This document shows, in pieces, positions 34,201 through 42,960 of a stretch of DNA of 64,000 nucleotides. The position numbers were made by a program, and so were the translations under genes. Each line of letters opens with the position of its first letter. The stretch's first letter is position 1. Under the pieces are notes generated by a model. It was not told the origin of the DNA, ran no database searches, and saw only the letters and a program-made list of their open reading frames with translations. Source of the DNA: Metabacillus_B sp050107715 (lineage in GTDB: Bacteria > Bacillota > Bacilli > Bacillales > Bacillaceae); contig NZ_JBNILN010000001.1 of the NCBI RefSeq assembly GCF_050107715.1, positions 62,001 through 126,000 on the forward strand. Direction: 5' to 3'.

Positions 34201-35850
34201 TTACTTCACTAAAACCCTGCTGCTTAAAGGGGTGCCGTCATTTTGGACTGTAAATGAGGACACGTTCTCGCGTTCAGAGTAAAGCTCTATTATTACGGAT
34301 GGGTCTTGGGAATCTTGATAGTCTTCTTTTACATTCCGGACCTTATTTGACAAATCCAAGTAATCGTCTGAGGACTGTTCTGCTTTTTGTTTAAACTCAC
34401 CGATTGAGAGCTGCTGATCTGTCAGGAGATAAGCCGTTTCGTAATCTTTCTCCTGCATCGCATATAAATATATTCTCAGGAATGCTTTTGGTTCGTTCAT
34501 GAACATCCCTTTATAGGCAGGGACCGTTCCTAGTGAACGGATATCCTTCGTGTCCTTCAGTTTTTCGTACATTCCTTTTAACTCATCCGTTAATGGAAAG
34601 ATGGAGAATGGCATTGTGCCCTTCGGCTTGTGCTCCTCTAAGAAGGGCGGTATTTCCGGCTGAATTCCTTCTTCCCCCTGGCCCTTTGCAAGCTCACCAG
34701 TTTCAAAAAGGGCATGATACTCTAAAATGGCTTTATGTGTAGCTGATGTCGGGTTCTCTTCCTTTATTTTCGTCATGCTCTCTTCGAACTGTTCGTTCAG
34801 TTCTCCTTCACCGCCTTGAGTATAAAAGCCGCTGGCAATATACATTTTCAAAAGAAACGAATATTCCTCTTTCACCTTTTCGATTTTTCCAAAGTTTGGA
34901 TAGGTTAAAACAAACTCTTCAAGCTCAATCAATCTTTTGCCAAGCGCCCCGAAATCCTTCACTTCTCCATCAAATACGTATCGCTTATTTATAAATAAGC
35001 TGAGCCACTCCGACCCCTGGGAGGACAAGCTTTCTCCGAGTTTTTCCTCAATAAGCAGGTAGTCCGGCACAATGCCGACCTGCCCCTCCCCTTCATGGAC
35101 AAAGCGGAATCCTTGGTTCCTTATTTCTTCTGTTTCCGCTTCATACCCTTTATAGGTTTTGTCATTCAATGATTGAATATCACGTTCAAAGCTTTCAGAA
35201 TTAAACTTTATGCTGTCCCGAATTTCATCCCATTTCTCCATGTACCTTTCCTGGAGCTGATCCTGTTTGGAGAGAAGGAGGAGCAGTTCTTCGTCTGGTA
35301 TTTCTTCACCATTCTTGGCTTTTTTCTCTAAGGCTGCCATTTGATCTTCAAAGCTTGAGACATGAGAGGTGATTTTATTCATCAATCGGCTACTCTGATT
35401 TGCAAGCTCCTTCTCGCTTTTAAATGGTTTTGCTGCAAATTCCTCAATATCCAGGCTGACTTCTTGCACAAAAGGATACAAGTCTGCATCTTCTGTGCCC
35501 AGTTTATTTTTAAGAGGCTTTAAACGCTCATTATAGTCAGTCCTGGCTTCTTCGGTTTGCTTTTTAACCTCTTCTTTTGATGGAGGGCTCTGAGCCGTCA
35601 TTCCCGGGTTAGTTCCGCCTGGAGATGGTCCGGCTTCATTCGTCAGGATTTGAAAGGATAACAGGCCTCCTATGAGCATGACCCCGGCAAAGCTCGCCGC
35701 AACAGGCAGGCTGAAGAAACGAAACCGCTGTTTTTTCCCTTCTGCCTGAAAAACGTTCCGGGTGATATCCTCTGCAGCTGTTTGGGCCGGCAGTTCTTTA
35801 TATGCCACGCTGAGCTTGCTGAGCCTTTCTTCAAAAGCTTTTTCATCCAT
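34201..35850 (-). CDS. Probable anti-sigma factor with a large extracytoplasmic domain
   Basis: About 549 aa. A short cytoplasmic N-terminal part (MDEKAFEERLSKLSVAYKEL) has no zinc His-Cys-Cys motif; one membrane helix (FSLPVAASFAGVMLIGGLLS) lies at about 45-64; the remaining 480 residues are extracytoplasmic, hydrophilic and helix-rich with coiled-coil stretches (EEVKKQTEEARTDYNERLK, LSKQDQLQERYMEKWDEIRD). It overlaps the ECF sigma gene by eight bases, the usual sign of a cognate anti-sigma factor. AAGGTGA in the sigma gene end serves as ribosome site. B. subtilis RsiX is much shorter, so the sensor part is unusual. Confidence 0.8.
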   Translation of the reverse strand: MDEKAFEERLSKLSVAYKELPAQTAAEDITRNVFQAEGKKQRFRFFSLPVAASFAGVMLIGGLLSFQILTNEAGPSPGGTNPGMTAQSPPSKEEVKKQTEEARTDYNERLKPLKNKLGTEDADLYPFVQEVSLDIEEFAAKPFKSEKELANQSSRLMNKITSHVSSFEDQMAALEKKAKNGEEIPDEELLLLLSKQDQLQERYMEKWDEIRDSIKFNSESFERDIQSLNDKTYKGYEAETEEIRNQGFRFVHEGEGQVGIVPDYLLIEEKLGESLSSQGSEWLSLFINKRYVFDGEVKDFGALGKRLIELEEFVLTYPNFGKIEKVKEEYSFLLKMYIASGFYTQGGEGELNEQFEESMTKIKEENPTSATHKAILEYHALFETGELAKGQGEEGIQPEIPPFLEEHKPKGTMPFSIFPLTDELKGMYEKLKDTKDIRSLGTVPAYKGMFMNEPKAFLRIYLYAMQEKDYETAYLLTDQQLSIGEFKQKAEQSSDDYLDLSNKVRNVKEDYQDSQDPSVIIELYSERENVSSFTVQNDGTPLSSRVLVK

Positions 35851-36400
35851 GTGTTTCACCTTCTTTCTTCTCCACGTCTTCCAGTGCTTTTTTCAGCATT
35901 CCTTTTCCTCTTAAAATTCTTGTCTTCACAGCAGAAAGACTTAATGAAAGAATTTCAGCAATTTCCTCGTATTTTTTTTCATGAAAGTAAAAAAGAATAA
36001 TGGGCACCTTATATTTCTCATCAAGCTTCTGAAGGCATAGATGCAATGCCCGGTCGGTTTCATTTTTTAAAATAGCAGCTTCTACTGCCGGATATTCGTT
36101 AGTTTGTTCATTTTGCAGCTTAAAGATTTTTTTAACAGCGGACGCCTTCTTTCTCGCCGCATCTCTCGTTACATTTAAGGTTATCTTATAAAGCCAAGTT
36201 GAAAACTTCGCTCTTGAAAATTGATCAAGAAACCGGTATACCCTGATGAAAACCTCCTGGGTAATATCATCAATATCGTCCCGCCGGTTTCCGAGCTGGT
36301 AGGCAAACCGTTCCACAACCGGCCGGTTTACTTCCACCAGCTGCTGAAATGCTGCCCTATTGCCCTGTTTAGCCTTAGCTACCAGTTCTTCCTCCTCCAT
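35843..36400 (-). CDS. ECF-type RNA polymerase sigma factor
   Basis: 185 aa. Region 2 contains FAYQLGNRRDDIDDITQEVF and IRVYRFLDQF, then KFSTWLYKITLNVTRD; region 4 contains LDEKYKVPIILFYFHEKKYE and EIAEILSLSLSAVKTRILRG (the recognition helix-turn-helix). Members redirect RNA polymerase to envelope-stress promoters. GGGGGGACTTC precedes the ATG. A TGAAAC-type promoter upstream suggests autoregulation, and the downstream gene is its likely anti-sigma factor. I cannot assign it to SigX, SigV or SigM with confidence. Confidence 0.92.
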   Translation of the reverse strand: MEEEELVAKAKQGNRAAFQQLVEVNRPVVERFAYQLGNRRDDIDDITQEVFIRVYRFLDQFSRAKFSTWLYKITLNVTRDAARKKASAVKKIFKLQNEQTNEYPAVEAAILKNETDRALHLCLQKLDEKYKVPIILFYFHEKKYEEIAEILSLSLSAVKTRILRGKGMLKKALEDVEKKEGETHG

Positions 36401-36422
36401 GAAGTCCCCCCCTTTCGCCTGT

Positions 36423-36451
36423 ATAACGGACCTTTCCGCACAAAAGTTTCA
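36423..36451 (-). promoter_or_regulatory. ECF-type autoregulatory promoter
   Basis: On the minus strand TGAAAC (36446-36451), 17 bases, then CGTTAT (36423-36428), about 23 bases before the sigma gene start. TGAAAC is the -35 recognised by the B. subtilis SigW/SigM/SigX/SigV group; CGTT is a near match to their CGTA/CGTC -10. Confidence 0.65.
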
Positions 36452-36550
36452 AGTAATGCTCACAGAAAATTCAATTTCAATAAGGAAAATAAAGGATATT
36501 AAGAGGTAAGATAGAAGTAAGAAAACACACTGATAAATGGGGGATTAAAA

Positions 36551-36913
36551 ATGAAAAAAACCGGAGAAACCATTAAGTATTATCGTGAAATAAGAGGGAT
36601 GACCCAGCAGGAACTCGCTGCTAAAGCGAGACTTGGGAAAGCCTCCATAGAAAAGTACGAAACGGGGGAAATCATTCCCGATACCGCAAGTATCTTAAAA
36701 CTCTCTACAGTTTTAGATGTTCCGGCATCTGAGCTGCTTGAACACAGTTCCCCGGCAGCCCCCGGTTATGACCAGGAGCTGGATCTCCTCATCAAAAAAG
36801 CCGGGGTTAAAAAGGCAAAGCTTGTACTCAGAAAAATAAACGAAATCTCCGAAGAAGACTTTTTGAAAGTCATGCAAATGCTTTTCGAAAAAAAAAATAA
36901 AAAAAGTGAATAA
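36551..36913 (+). CDS. XRE-family transcriptional regulator
   Basis: 120 aa. An N-terminal helix-turn-helix of the Cro/C1 type: GETIKYYREIRGMTQQELAA, then KASIEKYETGEIIPDTASIL and KLSTVLDVPASELLE. The C-terminal half (LIKKAGVKKAKLVLRKINEI) is a short helical dimerisation region. GGGGGATT precedes the ATG. Divergent from the ECF sigma gene, possibly sharing control; followed by two tandem terminators. Confidence 0.85.
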   Translation: MKKTGETIKYYREIRGMTQQELAAKARLGKASIEKYETGEIIPDTASILKLSTVLDVPASELLEHSSPAAPGYDQELDLLIKKAGVKKAKLVLRKINEISEEDFLKVMQMLFEKKNKKSE

Positions 36914-36934
36914 AAAAGGTTTATACGTATAAGG

Positions 36935-36989
36935 AGGGGGGAATACTAAAACCATCAAAGGCTTTCTAGTATTCCCCCCTTTTATTTTT
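36935..36989 (+). terminator. Terminator 1 after the XRE gene
   Basis: GGGGGGAATACTA ... TAGTATTCCCCCC, a 13-bp stem with a 19-base loop, then TTTTATTTTT. Confidence 0.85.
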
Positions 36990-37020
36990 GACAAAGCGAA
37001 ATCGCTTTGTCCTTTTTTTT
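36990..37020 (+). terminator. Terminator 2, in tandem
   Basis: GACAAAGCGA-AA-TCGCTTTGTC followed by CTTTTTTTT, starting right after the T-tract of the first terminator. Confidence 0.8.
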
Positions 37021-37116
37021 GCTTTTATATTCCTCTATTTGAGGGGTTATACATAACGGTCAGAAGCACCCGGAGTTGTTCAAACCCCGGGACTCCATGC
37101 CGGAAATATCCCCGAA

Positions 37117-38319
37117 TTAAAAGTCCTGCAATGTTTTCCACTTTGAGACTGAGCCCTGTCTTCTTTTCATAAATGCCGACATTCTCTTTAAAGCTTCTTC
37201 AAGCTGAGAAAGCGATGAGGCGTAGGAACAGCGGATGAACCCTTCACCAGATGGACCGAATACGTCTCCCGGAACGACAGCTACTTTTTCTTCGAGCAGC
37301 AGCTGCTCTGCGAATTCTGCCGAGGAAAGGCCGGAATACTCAATTGACGGAAAGGCATAAAACGCTCCTCCGGGAGTTTGGCAAGGATATCCCGCTTCAT
37401 TTAAAGACCTGACAAAATAATTTCGCCTTCTTCGATAATCCGTCTTCATTCGCTGCACATCTTCTTCCCCGTTTTTGAGAGCTTCAATGGCCGCATACTG
37501 GGACATAGTTGGTGCACACATCATCGAATATTGATGGATTTTCAGCATGGCCTGCAGCAACGGAGCGGAGGCTGCAGCATAGCCCAATCTCCAGCCCGTC
37601 ATCGCAAATCCTTTAGAAAATCCGGAAATGGTGATGGTTCTTTCCTTTAATCCTTCAAGGGAAGCAAGACTTGTAAATTCTTCATCGTATGCAAGCTCAG
37701 CATAGATTTCATCCGAAATGGCCAGAAGATCATGCTTTGTCAGGATGGTTGACAGTTTCTCCAAGTCCTTCCTGCTAAGCATCGCACCTGTCGGATTGTT
37801 TGGCGAGCATAAAAGAACGGCTTTTGTTTTGGAGGTAATCGATTTTTCTATCTGATGAGACATGGTTTTAAAGCCATTGTTGGAATTGGCGGAAACATAT
37901 ACCGGAACTCCTCCAGCCAGCTTTACAAGCGGGCCATAAGCGACAAAACAAGGTTCTGGGATAATGACTTCATCTCCCGGATTAAGTACCGCTCTCAGTG
38001 CCAGATCCAATGCCTGACTTGCTCCAACCGTAACCAAAATTTCCTGTTCCGCATCAAAGCTGACATGAAATTTCCGCTCAAGGTAATGGCTGATCTCTTC
38101 CCGTAATTCCAGTAAGCCGGCGTTTGCGGAATAGGAGGTATGGCCATTTTCAAGGGAAAGAATGCACGCCTCCCTAACACTCCAGGACGTTACAAAATCC
38201 GGTTCTCCGACCCCCAGTGAAATAACGCCCTCCATACTTGCTGCGAGATCAAAGAATTTACGAATGCCCGAGGGCTTTAGGTCAGATACAGCTGCTGATA
38301 AAAAACGGGAACTATCCAT
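37117..38319 (-). CDS. alaT: Alanine transaminase AlaT (class I/II aminotransferase)
   Basis: 400 aa PLP enzyme. Seen are ISLGVGEPDFVTSW, YSANAGLLELREEISHYLER, TVGASQALDLALRAVLNPGD, LLCSPNNPTGAMLSRKDLEK, and the PLP-lysine in TISGFSKGFAMTGWRLGYAA. In B. subtilis the homologue (formerly yugH) makes alanine and is controlled by the neighbouring Lrp-type AlaR. Its ATG overlaps the alaR stop (TAATG), so the pair is one operon with alaR first. Confidence 0.92.
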   Translation of the reverse strand: MDSSRFLSAAVSDLKPSGIRKFFDLAASMEGVISLGVGEPDFVTSWSVREACILSLENGHTSYSANAGLLELREEISHYLERKFHVSFDAEQEILVTVGASQALDLALRAVLNPGDEVIIPEPCFVAYGPLVKLAGGVPVYVSANSNNGFKTMSHQIEKSITSKTKAVLLCSPNNPTGAMLSRKDLEKLSTILTKHDLLAISDEIYAELAYDEEFTSLASLEGLKERTITISGFSKGFAMTGWRLGYAAASAPLLQAMLKIHQYSMMCAPTMSQYAAIEALKNGEEDVQRMKTDYRRRRNYFVRSLNEAGYPCQTPGGAFYAFPSIEYSGLSSAEFAEQLLLEEKVAVVPGDVFGPSGEGFIRCSYASSLSQLEEALKRMSAFMKRRQGSVSKWKTLQDF

Positions 38320-38819
38320 TACGGAGTAACCACCATCCGTTTATCCTCTTCGCCTGTATCAAAAATTCTTCCATCGTGCTTGTATTTTTTTAAAATAAAA
38401 TGCGTGGTTGTAGAGAGAACCGAATCAAGAGCAGAAAGCTTCTCAGACACAAATCGGGCAACCTCGGACATCGACCGCCCTTCAATGACAACGCTAAGGT
38501 CATATGCCCCGGACATAAGGTAAACCGACCGAACCTCTTTAAACCTGTATACCCTTTCGGCGATTTCATCAAAGCCGACTCCCCGCTTTGGAGCCACTTT
38601 GACATCAATCATGGCTGTTACACCTTCATGACCGTCCACTTTCCTCCAGTCGACGGTTGCAGCGTAGTCAATAATGATTTTTTCTCTTTCCAATTTATTT
38701 ATAATCTGCTCGGTTTCTTCCATCGAAAGTCCTGCCATTTTTGAGATGGAGTCAACCGGGAGCCTGCTGTTTTCTTCAAGTATCTCCAATACCTCAGTTT
38801 CCATTTTACTCAGTTTCAT
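38319..38819 (-). CDS. alaR: Lrp/AsnC-family regulator AlaR
   Basis: 166 aa. Winged helix-turn-helix N-terminus (LEILEENSRLPVDSISKMAG, LSMEETEQIINKLEREKII) and the RAM/AsnC ligand domain (GVTAMIDVKVAPKRGVGFDE, VYLMSGAYDLSVVIEGRSMS). The pairing with alaT matches B. subtilis, where AlaR activates alaT. GGGGGGATATAC precedes the ATG. Confidence 0.9.
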   Translation of the reverse strand: MKLSKMETEVLEILEENSRLPVDSISKMAGLSMEETEQIINKLEREKIIIDYAATVDWRKVDGHEGVTAMIDVKVAPKRGVGFDEIAERVYRFKEVRSVYLMSGAYDLSVVIEGRSMSEVARFVSEKLSALDSVLSTTTHFILKKYKHDGRIFDTGEEDKRMVVTP

Positions 38820-39091
38820 GTATATCCCCCCAGTATAAAATCTTCAGAACATTATAACATGAATAAACCATTATGATGACTGAAAATTCTGTTTTCATTA
38901 CGCCCATACGGGGTATTTTTTACATGAGTGGACAGGCATCGTCGGGACACAATAAGAACAAAAGCAGAAGGCGCCAGCATTCCGTGCCTGAGCTTAACAT
39001 TAAATGAAGAGGCAAAATTTTTCTTTTTCGGACAGGTTTTGCCGAATGAAACGAATAACTGCCACTAACTATCATTGCTGGAGTGTTGAAC

Positions 39092-39919
39092 ATGAACCAA
39101 ACCTTTTGTCATTCTACAATGAGCCTTCAGGGCATCAATATTCATTATGAGCTGTACGAGAAAAATCTCGGAAAACCAACGATGGTTTTACTTCATGGAT
39201 TTTTATCCTCTACCTTTAGTTTCAGAAGGATGATCCCGCTCCTGATGGAGGAATTCCGCATCATTGCCATCGACCTTCCTCCCTTTGGCAAGACGGAAAA
39301 ATCCATTCGATTTGTTCACTCCTACCGGAATATGGCCAAAATTGTTATTGAGCTGCTTGAAAAGCTTCAAGTAAAAAACGCCGTTCTCGTAGGACATTCA
39401 ATGGGCGGACAGGTGTCCCTCTATGCCGTGAAAGAAAAACCTGAAATGTTCAAAAAAGTGGTGCTGCTCTGCAGCTCAGGCTATATGAAGCGAATGAAGC
39501 ATTATATGATCTGCGGATCCTATGTTCCATACTTTTATTTATGCATCAAGCATTGGCTCTCAAGCCAGGGAGTATTTAAAAATCTCTGCAACGTCGTTTA
39601 TGATCATTCCCTGATTGATCAGGAGATGATGGATGGCTACATGCAGCCTTTTGTGGATGACCGGATTTTCATGGCCCTTGCCCGTATGATCCGGGATCGG
39701 GAAGGGGACCTTTCTAAAGAGGACTTAATGAAAATTGAAGTGCCGAGCCTTTTAATATGGGGGCAGGAGGATAAGATCGTACCGGTAGAGGTTGGCAGAA
39801 GAATGAGCAGGGATTTGCCGAATGCCTCCCTGTTTGAACTCGCGCAAACCGGACACCTTGTTCCTGAAGAAAGGCCTTTTCACGTAATGGACAGAATTAT
39901 GAACTTTTCACATGCTTAA
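39092..39919 (+). CDS. yugF: Alpha/beta hydrolase YugF
   Basis: 275 aa. Oxyanion HGFLSSTFSFRRMIP, nucleophile elbow LVGHSMGGQVSLYA, Asp in IWGQEDKIVP and His in QTGHLVPEERP: a complete Ser-Asp-His triad. It belongs to the haloalkane-dehalogenase/esterase-like group; substrate unknown. GGAG lies eight bases before the ATG at 39092. Its own terminator follows. Confidence 0.88.
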   Translation: MNQTFCHSTMSLQGINIHYELYEKNLGKPTMVLLHGFLSSTFSFRRMIPLLMEEFRIIAIDLPPFGKTEKSIRFVHSYRNMAKIVIELLEKLQVKNAVLVGHSMGGQVSLYAVKEKPEMFKKVVLLCSSGYMKRMKHYMICGSYVPYFYLCIKHWLSSQGVFKNLCNVVYDHSLIDQEMMDGYMQPFVDDRIFMALARMIRDREGDLSKEDLMKIEVPSLLIWGQEDKIVPVEVGRRMSRDLPNASLFELAQTGHLVPEERPFHVMDRIMNFSHA

Positions 39920-39926
39920 CCAGGTG

Positions 39927-39960
39927 AGGCGGCCGTACGATACGGCCGCCTTCGTATTTT
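39927..39960 (+). terminator. Terminator after yugF
   Basis: AGGCGGCCGT ... ACGGCCGCCT stem followed by TCGTATTTT. Confidence 0.75.
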
Positions 39961-39968
39961 GGGAAGCT

Positions 39969-40223
39969 TCAGCAGCCGGACTGACTTTTTATATGAAGCA
40001 GTTCTTTGGATTTTTTTAAGCATTCGTCCATCGCTATCCACTTTTCAAAGGAATGCTCATAAATAGCCTGAATTTTCCGGGCAAGCTTCTCATCGCTGTC
40101 CAGTTCATGAACGGCCTGAACAACGTCCACGGCTTCAGTCTCATAAAATCCTTCTCCGTAGCCGAGCGGATCCCATTTATATAAAACGTCCATCATCCAT
40201 TCATTGGCTTGCTGTGTCTCCAT
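39969..40223 (-). CDS. yugE: DUF1871 family protein YugE
   Basis: About 84 aa soluble protein: ANEWMMDVLYKWDPLGYGEG, FYETEAVDVVQAVHELDSDE, KLARKIQAIYEHSFEKWI. The small helical DUF1871 fold has no assigned function. Start uncertain among ATG codons at 40223, 40232 and 40241; GGGTGAT gives best spacing to 40223. Between yugF and patB as in B. subtilis. Confidence 0.85.
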   Translation of the reverse strand: METQQANEWMMDVLYKWDPLGYGEGFYETEAVDVVQAVHELDSDEKLARKIQAIYEHSFEKWIAMDECLKKSKELLHIKSQSGC

Positions 40224-40304
40224 TTTTATCATCACCCGCACCTTATTTTTGCAAATTTATTTTAACACATATACGATGAAAGAAAAGATATAAGAGGTGA
40301 GCTC

Positions 40305-41474
40305 ATGAATTTGTTCGATGAAGTCATTCAGCGCCGGAAAACCAATTCCGTTAAATGGGATTTAACAAAAGAAATATTTGGAACATCCGATGTGCTCCCT
40401 ATGTGGGTGGCGGATATGGATTTTAAAGCACCAGAGCCGGTGCTTGAAGCTTTAAAAGACAGAGTGGACCATGGAGTATTCGGTTATTCCTCGATTGGCG
40501 ACAGCACGAAACATGCAATCATCAGCTGGCTTGAGGAAAGAAACAGCTGGACCATCGCCTCTGAATCCATTTTGTTCAGCCCCGGCATTGTAACCGCCCT
40601 AAGTCTGGCTATCCAAACCTATACAAAGCCCGGCGAAAAGGTTTTGCTGCAGTCACCCGTCTATACCCCGTTCTTTGATATGGTCAAAAGAAATGACAGA
40701 ACCGTGGTAAACAGTGAGCTCCTGCTCAATGAAGGGCTCTACAGCATTGACTTTGATGATTTAGAGAAGAAAATGGCCGATCCTGAAGTGAAATTGATGC
40801 TGCTGTGCAATCCGCATAATCCTGGAGGTCGTTCATGGAAAGCAGATGAACTGGCTAAAATAGCAGATTTGTGTGTCGGGCATGACGTTCTGATGGTTTC
40901 AGATGAAATTCATTCAGACCTTATGCTATTTGGAAACCAGCATGTCCCTTTCGCTTCCATCAGCGAAGAAGCAGCGAGCCTTACAATTACCTGTCTCGCA
41001 CCGAGCAAGACCTTTAATCTGGCAGGTCTCCAAGCCTCAGTCATGGTAATCGAAAACGAATCATTGCGCAGGAAAATGGATGAAACGCTACATAAACAAG
41101 GTTTTTTTACACTAAACGCCTTCGGTATTTCCGCAATGGAAGCCGCGTATCGTCATGGAAGCCATTGGCTGAATGAACTGACACTCTATCTGGAAAAAAA
41201 CATGGAGTATGCCATCAATTATTTGAACAGCGAAGTAAAGGGGGTAAAAGCGATTAAACCTGATGCCTCCTACCTGCTCTGGATCGATTGCAGAGAGCTT
41301 GGCCTGGACGATAAAGAGATCAAGAGGCTGCTGCTTCATAAAGGAAAAATAGCTCTTGAAGAAGGTTCTAAATATGGCCCGGGCGGGAAGGGCTTTGTAA
41401 GACTGAATGCAGGCTGCCCATTCGAAACACTTAAAGATGGCCTTTCAAGAGTGAAAGCCGCGTTTGCTGAATAG
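40305..41474 (+). CDS. patB: Cystathionine beta-lyase PatB (C-S lyase, aminotransferase fold)
   Basis: 389 aa PLP enzyme of the MalY/PatB group, which cleaves cystathionine to homocysteine, pyruvate and ammonia. Seen are SVKWDLTKEIFGTSDVLPMW, VADMDFKAPEPV, LQSPVYTPFF, LLCNPHNPGGRSW, VSDEIHSDLMLF and CLAPSKTFNLAGLQAS (PLP lysine). AGAGGTGAGCTC precedes the ATG. Its neighbour kinB follows after a terminator and the repeat block. Confidence 0.92.
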   Translation: MNLFDEVIQRRKTNSVKWDLTKEIFGTSDVLPMWVADMDFKAPEPVLEALKDRVDHGVFGYSSIGDSTKHAIISWLEERNSWTIASESILFSPGIVTALSLAIQTYTKPGEKVLLQSPVYTPFFDMVKRNDRTVVNSELLLNEGLYSIDFDDLEKKMADPEVKLMLLCNPHNPGGRSWKADELAKIADLCVGHDVLMVSDEIHSDLMLFGNQHVPFASISEEAASLTITCLAPSKTFNLAGLQASVMVIENESLRRKMDETLHKQGFFTLNAFGISAMEAAYRHGSHWLNELTLYLEKNMEYAINYLNSEVKGVKAIKPDASYLLWIDCRELGLDDKEIKRLLLHKGKIALEEGSKYGPGGKGFVRLNAGCPFETLKDGLSRVKAAFAE

Positions 41475-41553
41475 CAAACCGCTGTGGATGCAGCCATATG
41501 TGTGGTAAGGATCAAGCCCTTCTTCGGAAGGCATGGTTTTCTGGTCCAGGCAT

Positions 41554-41587
41554 AACCCCGGAGGCTCGAACTCTGGGGGTTTTTTAA
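41554..41587 (+). terminator. Terminator after patB
   Basis: AACCCCGGAG ... CTCTGGGGGTT stem, then TTTTAATG. Confidence 0.8.
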
Positions 41588-41924
41588 TGACTAAACGTTT
41601 TCAGGAAAAGCTGATCATGGATGGTCCAGCACTTTCCACTGTGGGGTGGTGGGCGATTTGGGACGCGCCTAAATGTGTATGTGTTCGGTTTTGATCTTTT
41701 TCTCGGTTTTCAGCAGATGAACAAGCGTCGGCGCTGCTGATTCCTAATAGGCGCCTTTTTCTGTTTGGCGGCGGTCAAGAATAATCAGGATGCTGGTTGG
41801 CATTTTTATTTATGGTCCTTTTTGGTTCTAGCATGGATTATCTACCGGCTTTTTGGCAAAATCAGCTAAGTTGGACAGGCACATTGTACACTGGACTGCC
41901 TTTTTTAGGCTGAAAATCGCAGTT
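41588..41924. other. Intergenic, no gene recognised
   Basis: About 340 bases without an open frame that has a ribosome site. It contains a weak GC hairpin followed by TTTTTC near 41729-41762. Nothing else recognised. Confidence 0.5.
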
Positions 41925-42720
41925 AGGCGTTGAATCGGTCCGGATTTTGGTGTCCGTTGGGGGGACGGGAATGTTTTATTGTCCGTATTCAAGATTTATT
42001 GTCCGTACTTTTGTTTTATTGTCCGTACTTTCGTTTTATTGTCCGTACTCTCCATTTTATTGTCCGTATTTCCAATATAATTACTTTTCGACATAATCCG
42101 CTACAACGTGCAGAAGCATTTGGTCTTCCGGTTTTTTAGTCTGTAAACTGCGGTTGAACCTCACAGATCTTGGTCCAGTTCCGGTACAGAATTTGTTTTA
42201 TTGTCTGTATTCCAGATTTATTGTCCGTACTTTTGCTTTATTGTCCGTATTCCAAATTTATTGTCCGTAGTTTTGCTTTATTGTCCGTATTCCAGATTTA
42301 TTGTCCGTACTCTCCATTTTATTGTCCGTACCTCCAATATAATTACTTTTCGACATAATCCGCTACAACGTGCAGAAGCATTTTATCCGATTTGCCGGTT
42401 TTTTAGTCTGAAAGCTGCACCACGGGGTGAGCCGGTCCGAATTTCGGCTCAGTTTCGGTACAGAATTTATTTTATTGTCCGTATTCCAGATTTATTGTCC
42501 GTACTTTCGTTTTATTGTCCGTACTCTCCATTTTATTGTCCGTACTCCCAATATAATTACTTTTCGACAAAATCCGTTACACCATGCATAGGCATTTTAT
42601 CCGGTCCGCCGGTTTTTGAGTCTGAAAGCTGCACTACGGGGTGAGCCGGTCCGAATTTCGGCTCAGTTCCGGTAAGGAGTTTATTATATGGTCCGTATTC
42701 CAAATTTATTGTCCCTGTGG
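41925..42720. repeat. Cluster of GTCCGTA-array elements (three full copies and one decayed)
   Basis: Each copy consists of a lead (CGGTCCGAATTTCGG in the later copies), then four to six units of TTTATTGTCCGTACTTT about 19-21 bases apart, then a conserved tail AATATAATTACTTTTCGACA and TAATCCG, then GTGCAGAAGCATT and a T-rich TTTTTTAGTCTG boundary (42132, 42401, 42612). The frames it opens (FIVRTLHFIVRIS-like text) are by-products. The same element occurs in the opposite orientation at 9.1-9.6 kb. Confidence 0.88.
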
Positions 42721-42960
42721 CGTTGAACCTCCAGTTCCGGTACGAAAGGACCGTCTATGCACCATTCCTTGTACCCATTCTCTAAAGTCTATCCGCAGAT
42801 TTCTGCGCTTCATCTATATGATGAAGGATTCCAGCCCGCGTTTTTTTCTGTTCTGAGCTGCCTCCTCGAATTATCGAATATACTGAATTAATAAAAACAT
42901 TGTAAACATTTTTTTACTATTAATGGTATAATCAACCTATCAATTGCATAGGAGACGTTT
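42721..42960. promoter_or_regulatory. kinB upstream region with a -10 box
   Basis: No gene. Near the end, TATAAT at 42927-42932 preceded by a T-rich stretch forms a plausible sigma-A -10; no clear -35 is present, as often seen for regulated sporulation promoters. GGAGACGTTT (42951-) is the kinB ribosome site. Confidence 0.5.

Noticed and set aside
41930..42644. Forward frames with FIVRTLHFIVR-type text as genes
   Set aside because: They arise from TTTATTGTCCGTA repeats and occur in several frames without ribosome sites.
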